From Syntrophomonas sp. UBA1376 (lineage in GTDB: Bacteria > Bacillota > Syntrophomonadia > Syntrophomonadales > Syntrophomonadaceae), in assembly GCA_002305535.1 (NCBI GenBank), contig DBRE01000010.1, forward strand, positions 1,329-7,487: a stretch of 6,159 nucleotides of DNA, written 5' to 3'. Position numbers and translations under genes: made by a program. Positions 4,895-6,159 of this stretch are shown piece by piece. Every line of letters begins with the position of its first letter. Position 1 is the stretch's first letter. Under the pieces are notes generated by a model. The model was not told where the DNA came from. It worked only from the letters and a program-made list of their open reading frames with translations, and did no database searches.

Positions 4895-6052
4895 ATGAAC
4901 AACTTCGTATATGAAAATCCCACTAAGATCATATTTGGTCAAGGACAAATCTCCAAAATATCTCGAGAAATTCCAGCCGGGTCTAGAGTTCTTATTACCT
5001 ATGGCGGTGGCAGCGTAAAAAAAACCGGGGTCCTGGATGAAGTTAAAGCAGCCTTGGAAGGCTATGATATTGTCGAGTTTGGAGGCATCGAGCCGAATCC
5101 TACTTACGAAACCATGATGAAGGCTATTGAAATGGTACACAGCCAAAAGATCGATTATCTTCTGGCAGTAGGAGGGGGTTCGGTAATTGACGGTACTAAG
5201 TTTGTCGCTGTTGGTGCCAGGTATGATGGGGATCCATGGGAGATAATGATCAGACGCGGCAAGGGAATAAATGAGGCCCTGCCCCTGGGTGTGGTTCTAA
5301 CATTGCCCGCGGCTGGTTCTGAATCCAATCCCCGGGCAGTGATATCCCGCAAGTCTATGAATGCCAAGATCTCTCTTTACTCCCATGCCGTTTTTCCGCG
5401 TTTTGCGGTGCTGGATCCCACCAAGACCTATACTCTGCCCATTAAACAGATCAGCAATGGCGTAATTGATGCTTTTATGCACGTTTTCGAACAGTATATG
5501 ACTTGTCAGATGGAGGCTCGCTTGCAGGATCGTTTCGCGGAAGGCATTCTGCATACCTTGATCGAATTGGGACCGGTAGCCTTGCAGGAACCGGAAAACT
5601 ATGATGTGCGAGCTAATTTGATGTTATGCGCCACTATGGCTCTGAATGGTTTGATTGCCGCCGGTGTTCCTCAGGACTGGTCCACCCATATGGTGGGCCA
5701 CGAGTTAACAGCTCTTTATGGTATGGAGCACGCTTCCACCCTGGCCGCTTTAGCCCCGGGTATGCTTACGGTTCTCAAAGATAAAAAACATGCCAAACTG
5801 CTGCAGTATGGGGAACGCATCTGGGGTCTGACTGAAGGCAGCGAAGATGAGAGAATTGATCAAGCCATTGCCAAGACTAAAGCATTCTTCGAAACTATGA
5901 ATCTAAAGACCAACCTGAGCGACCATGGTCTGACCCGGGACAATATCCCAGAAATACTGGATAGTCTACGGGCCCATGATATGGTCAGGTTAGGCGAAGA
6001 CCAGGATGTTACCCCGGAAGTAGTACGCCAGGCTTTGGAACTGAGCTTCTAA
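4895..6052 (+). CDS. yqhD: YqhD-type iron-containing alcohol dehydrogenase / aldehyde reductase, 385 aa
   Basis: The protein follows E. coli YqhD closely along its whole length as I remember it: MNNF start, LITYGGGSVKKTGVL (33-47), EFGGIEPNP (61-69), LLAVGGGSVIDGTKF (89-103), LTLPAAGSESN (135-145), QDRFAEGIL (211-219), EPENYDVRAN (232-241), NGLIAAGVPQDWSTHMVGHE (251-270), LLQYGERIW and LTEGSEDERID. Metal ligands are D192, H196, H265 and H279 (YqhD D194, H198, H267, H281). GGGS at 37-40 is the dinucleotide site, where YqhD prefers NADPH; the same preference is inferred here. The enzyme reduces short-chain and lipid-derived aldehydes to alcohols, either for detoxification or as a butanol-dehydrogenase-like fermentation step. 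The length is normal and no defect is visible. ATG 4895 has AAGGAGG (4882-4888) 6 nt upstream. It has its own promoter and terminator, so it is likely monocistronic. Confidence 0.95.
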   Translation: MNNFVYENPTKIIFGQGQISKISREIPAGSRVLITYGGGSVKKTGVLDEVKAALEGYDIVEFGGIEPNPTYETMMKAIEMVHSQKIDYLLAVGGGSVIDGTKFVAVGARYDGDPWEIMIRRGKGINEALPLGVVLTLPAAGSESNPRAVISRKSMNAKISLYSHAVFPRFAVLDPTKTYTLPIKQISNGVIDAFMHVFEQYMTCQMEARLQDRFAEGILHTLIELGPVALQEPENYDVRANLMLCATMALNGLIAAGVPQDWSTHMVGHELTALYGMEHASTLAALAPGMLTVLKDKKHAKLLQYGERIWGLTEGSEDERIDQAIAKTKAFFETMNLKTNLSDHGLTRDNIPEILDSLRAHDMVRLGEDQDVTPEVVRQALELSF

Positions 6053-6066
6053 CCTTTGGAATAGCC

Positions 6067-6101
6067 AAACCCGCCTTAGGTTTACCTACAGGCGGGTTTT
6101 T
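6067..6101 (+). terminator. Rho-independent terminator of the alcohol dehydrogenase gene
   Basis: AAACCCGCCT (6067-6076) pairs perfectly with AGGCGGGTTT (6090-6099), with a small inner TAGG/CCTA stem in the loop. Five T (6097-6101) and a further T run (6104-6107) follow. It begins 14 bp after the stop codon. On the minus strand it is flanked by only three T, so it should work poorly for the opposite gene. Confidence 0.9.
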
Positions 6102-6116
6102 AGTTTTGTATAGGTG

Positions 6117-6159
6117 TTAAACTTCTTTTATGGCTTTGATGAAGGCGCCGGCAAAGGCA
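6117..6159 (-). CDS. Possible 3' end of a convergent gene, cut by the right edge
   Basis: On the minus strand an open frame enters from the right edge and ends at TAA (6119-6117), reading AFAGAFIKAIKEV before the stop. The alanine/lysine/glutamate-rich helix looks like a normal protein C-terminus, and the terminator at 6067-6101 lies where two convergent genes would meet. Only 13 codons are visible, so no family can be named and chance is possible. Confidence 0.5.
   Translation of the reverse strand, partial: AFAGAFIKAIKEV

Noticed and set aside
4859..5554. Minus-strand open frames opposite the alcohol dehydrogenase gene
   Set aside because: These are shadows of a full-length, motif-complete coding sequence.

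Overview
The window most resembles a chromosomal stretch of an anaerobic, low-to-moderate G+C Firmicute (Clostridia sensu lato). This is an inference. It rests on strong AGGAGG-type ribosome binding sites ahead of nearly every gene (one with a TTG start), sigma-A-like promoters, and a gene set typical of anaerobes: bacteriohemerythrin, a DUF362 protein with a two-cluster ferredoxin tail, and an iron-containing alcohol dehydrogenase. Nothing in the sequence fixes genus or species.

Left part (1-963): a minus-strand gene cut by the left edge looks like a RelE/HigB-type toxin. It has a near-ideal promoter overlapped by one copy of an 11-bp operator-like word, with two more copies upstream. Divergent from it, a TTG-started gene encodes a small unrecognised membrane protein; a perfect 15-bp palindrome lies over its possible promoter. 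After a post-stop hairpin comes a 155-bp MITE-like element (805-959) with 13-bp imperfect terminal inverted repeats, a 4-bp AAGT duplication on both sides and an internal palindrome of dispersed-repeat type.

Middle part (958-4619): all intact genes lie on the minus strand. In transcription order (right to left) they are bacteriohemerythrin, an SMP-30/gluconolactonase-type beta-propeller, a DUF362 protein with two [4Fe-4S] motifs, and a 231-aa membrane protein of unknown family. A plus-strand remnant of a Uma2-type nuclease lies between the last two. The stop codon of the 231-aa gene spans the edge of the MITE-like element: the insertion appears to have changed TAG to TGA without changing the protein.

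Right part (4620-6159): a 275-bp divergent intergenic region carries a TTGACA-17-TATGAC promoter for a YqhD-type, NAD(P)H-dependent iron alcohol dehydrogenase/aldehyde reductase. That gene ends in a clear intrinsic terminator. A few minus-strand codons at the right edge probably belong to the 3' end of a convergent gene.

No single pathway links all the genes. Hemerythrin (oxygen or iron handling), the aldehyde reductase and the iron-sulfur protein would fit redox or stress housekeeping in an anaerobe. The left part shows traces of mobile-element activity (toxin, MITE, Uma2 remnant). I did not find a clearly new multi-gene system; the element inserted exactly in a stop codon is the most distinctive observation.
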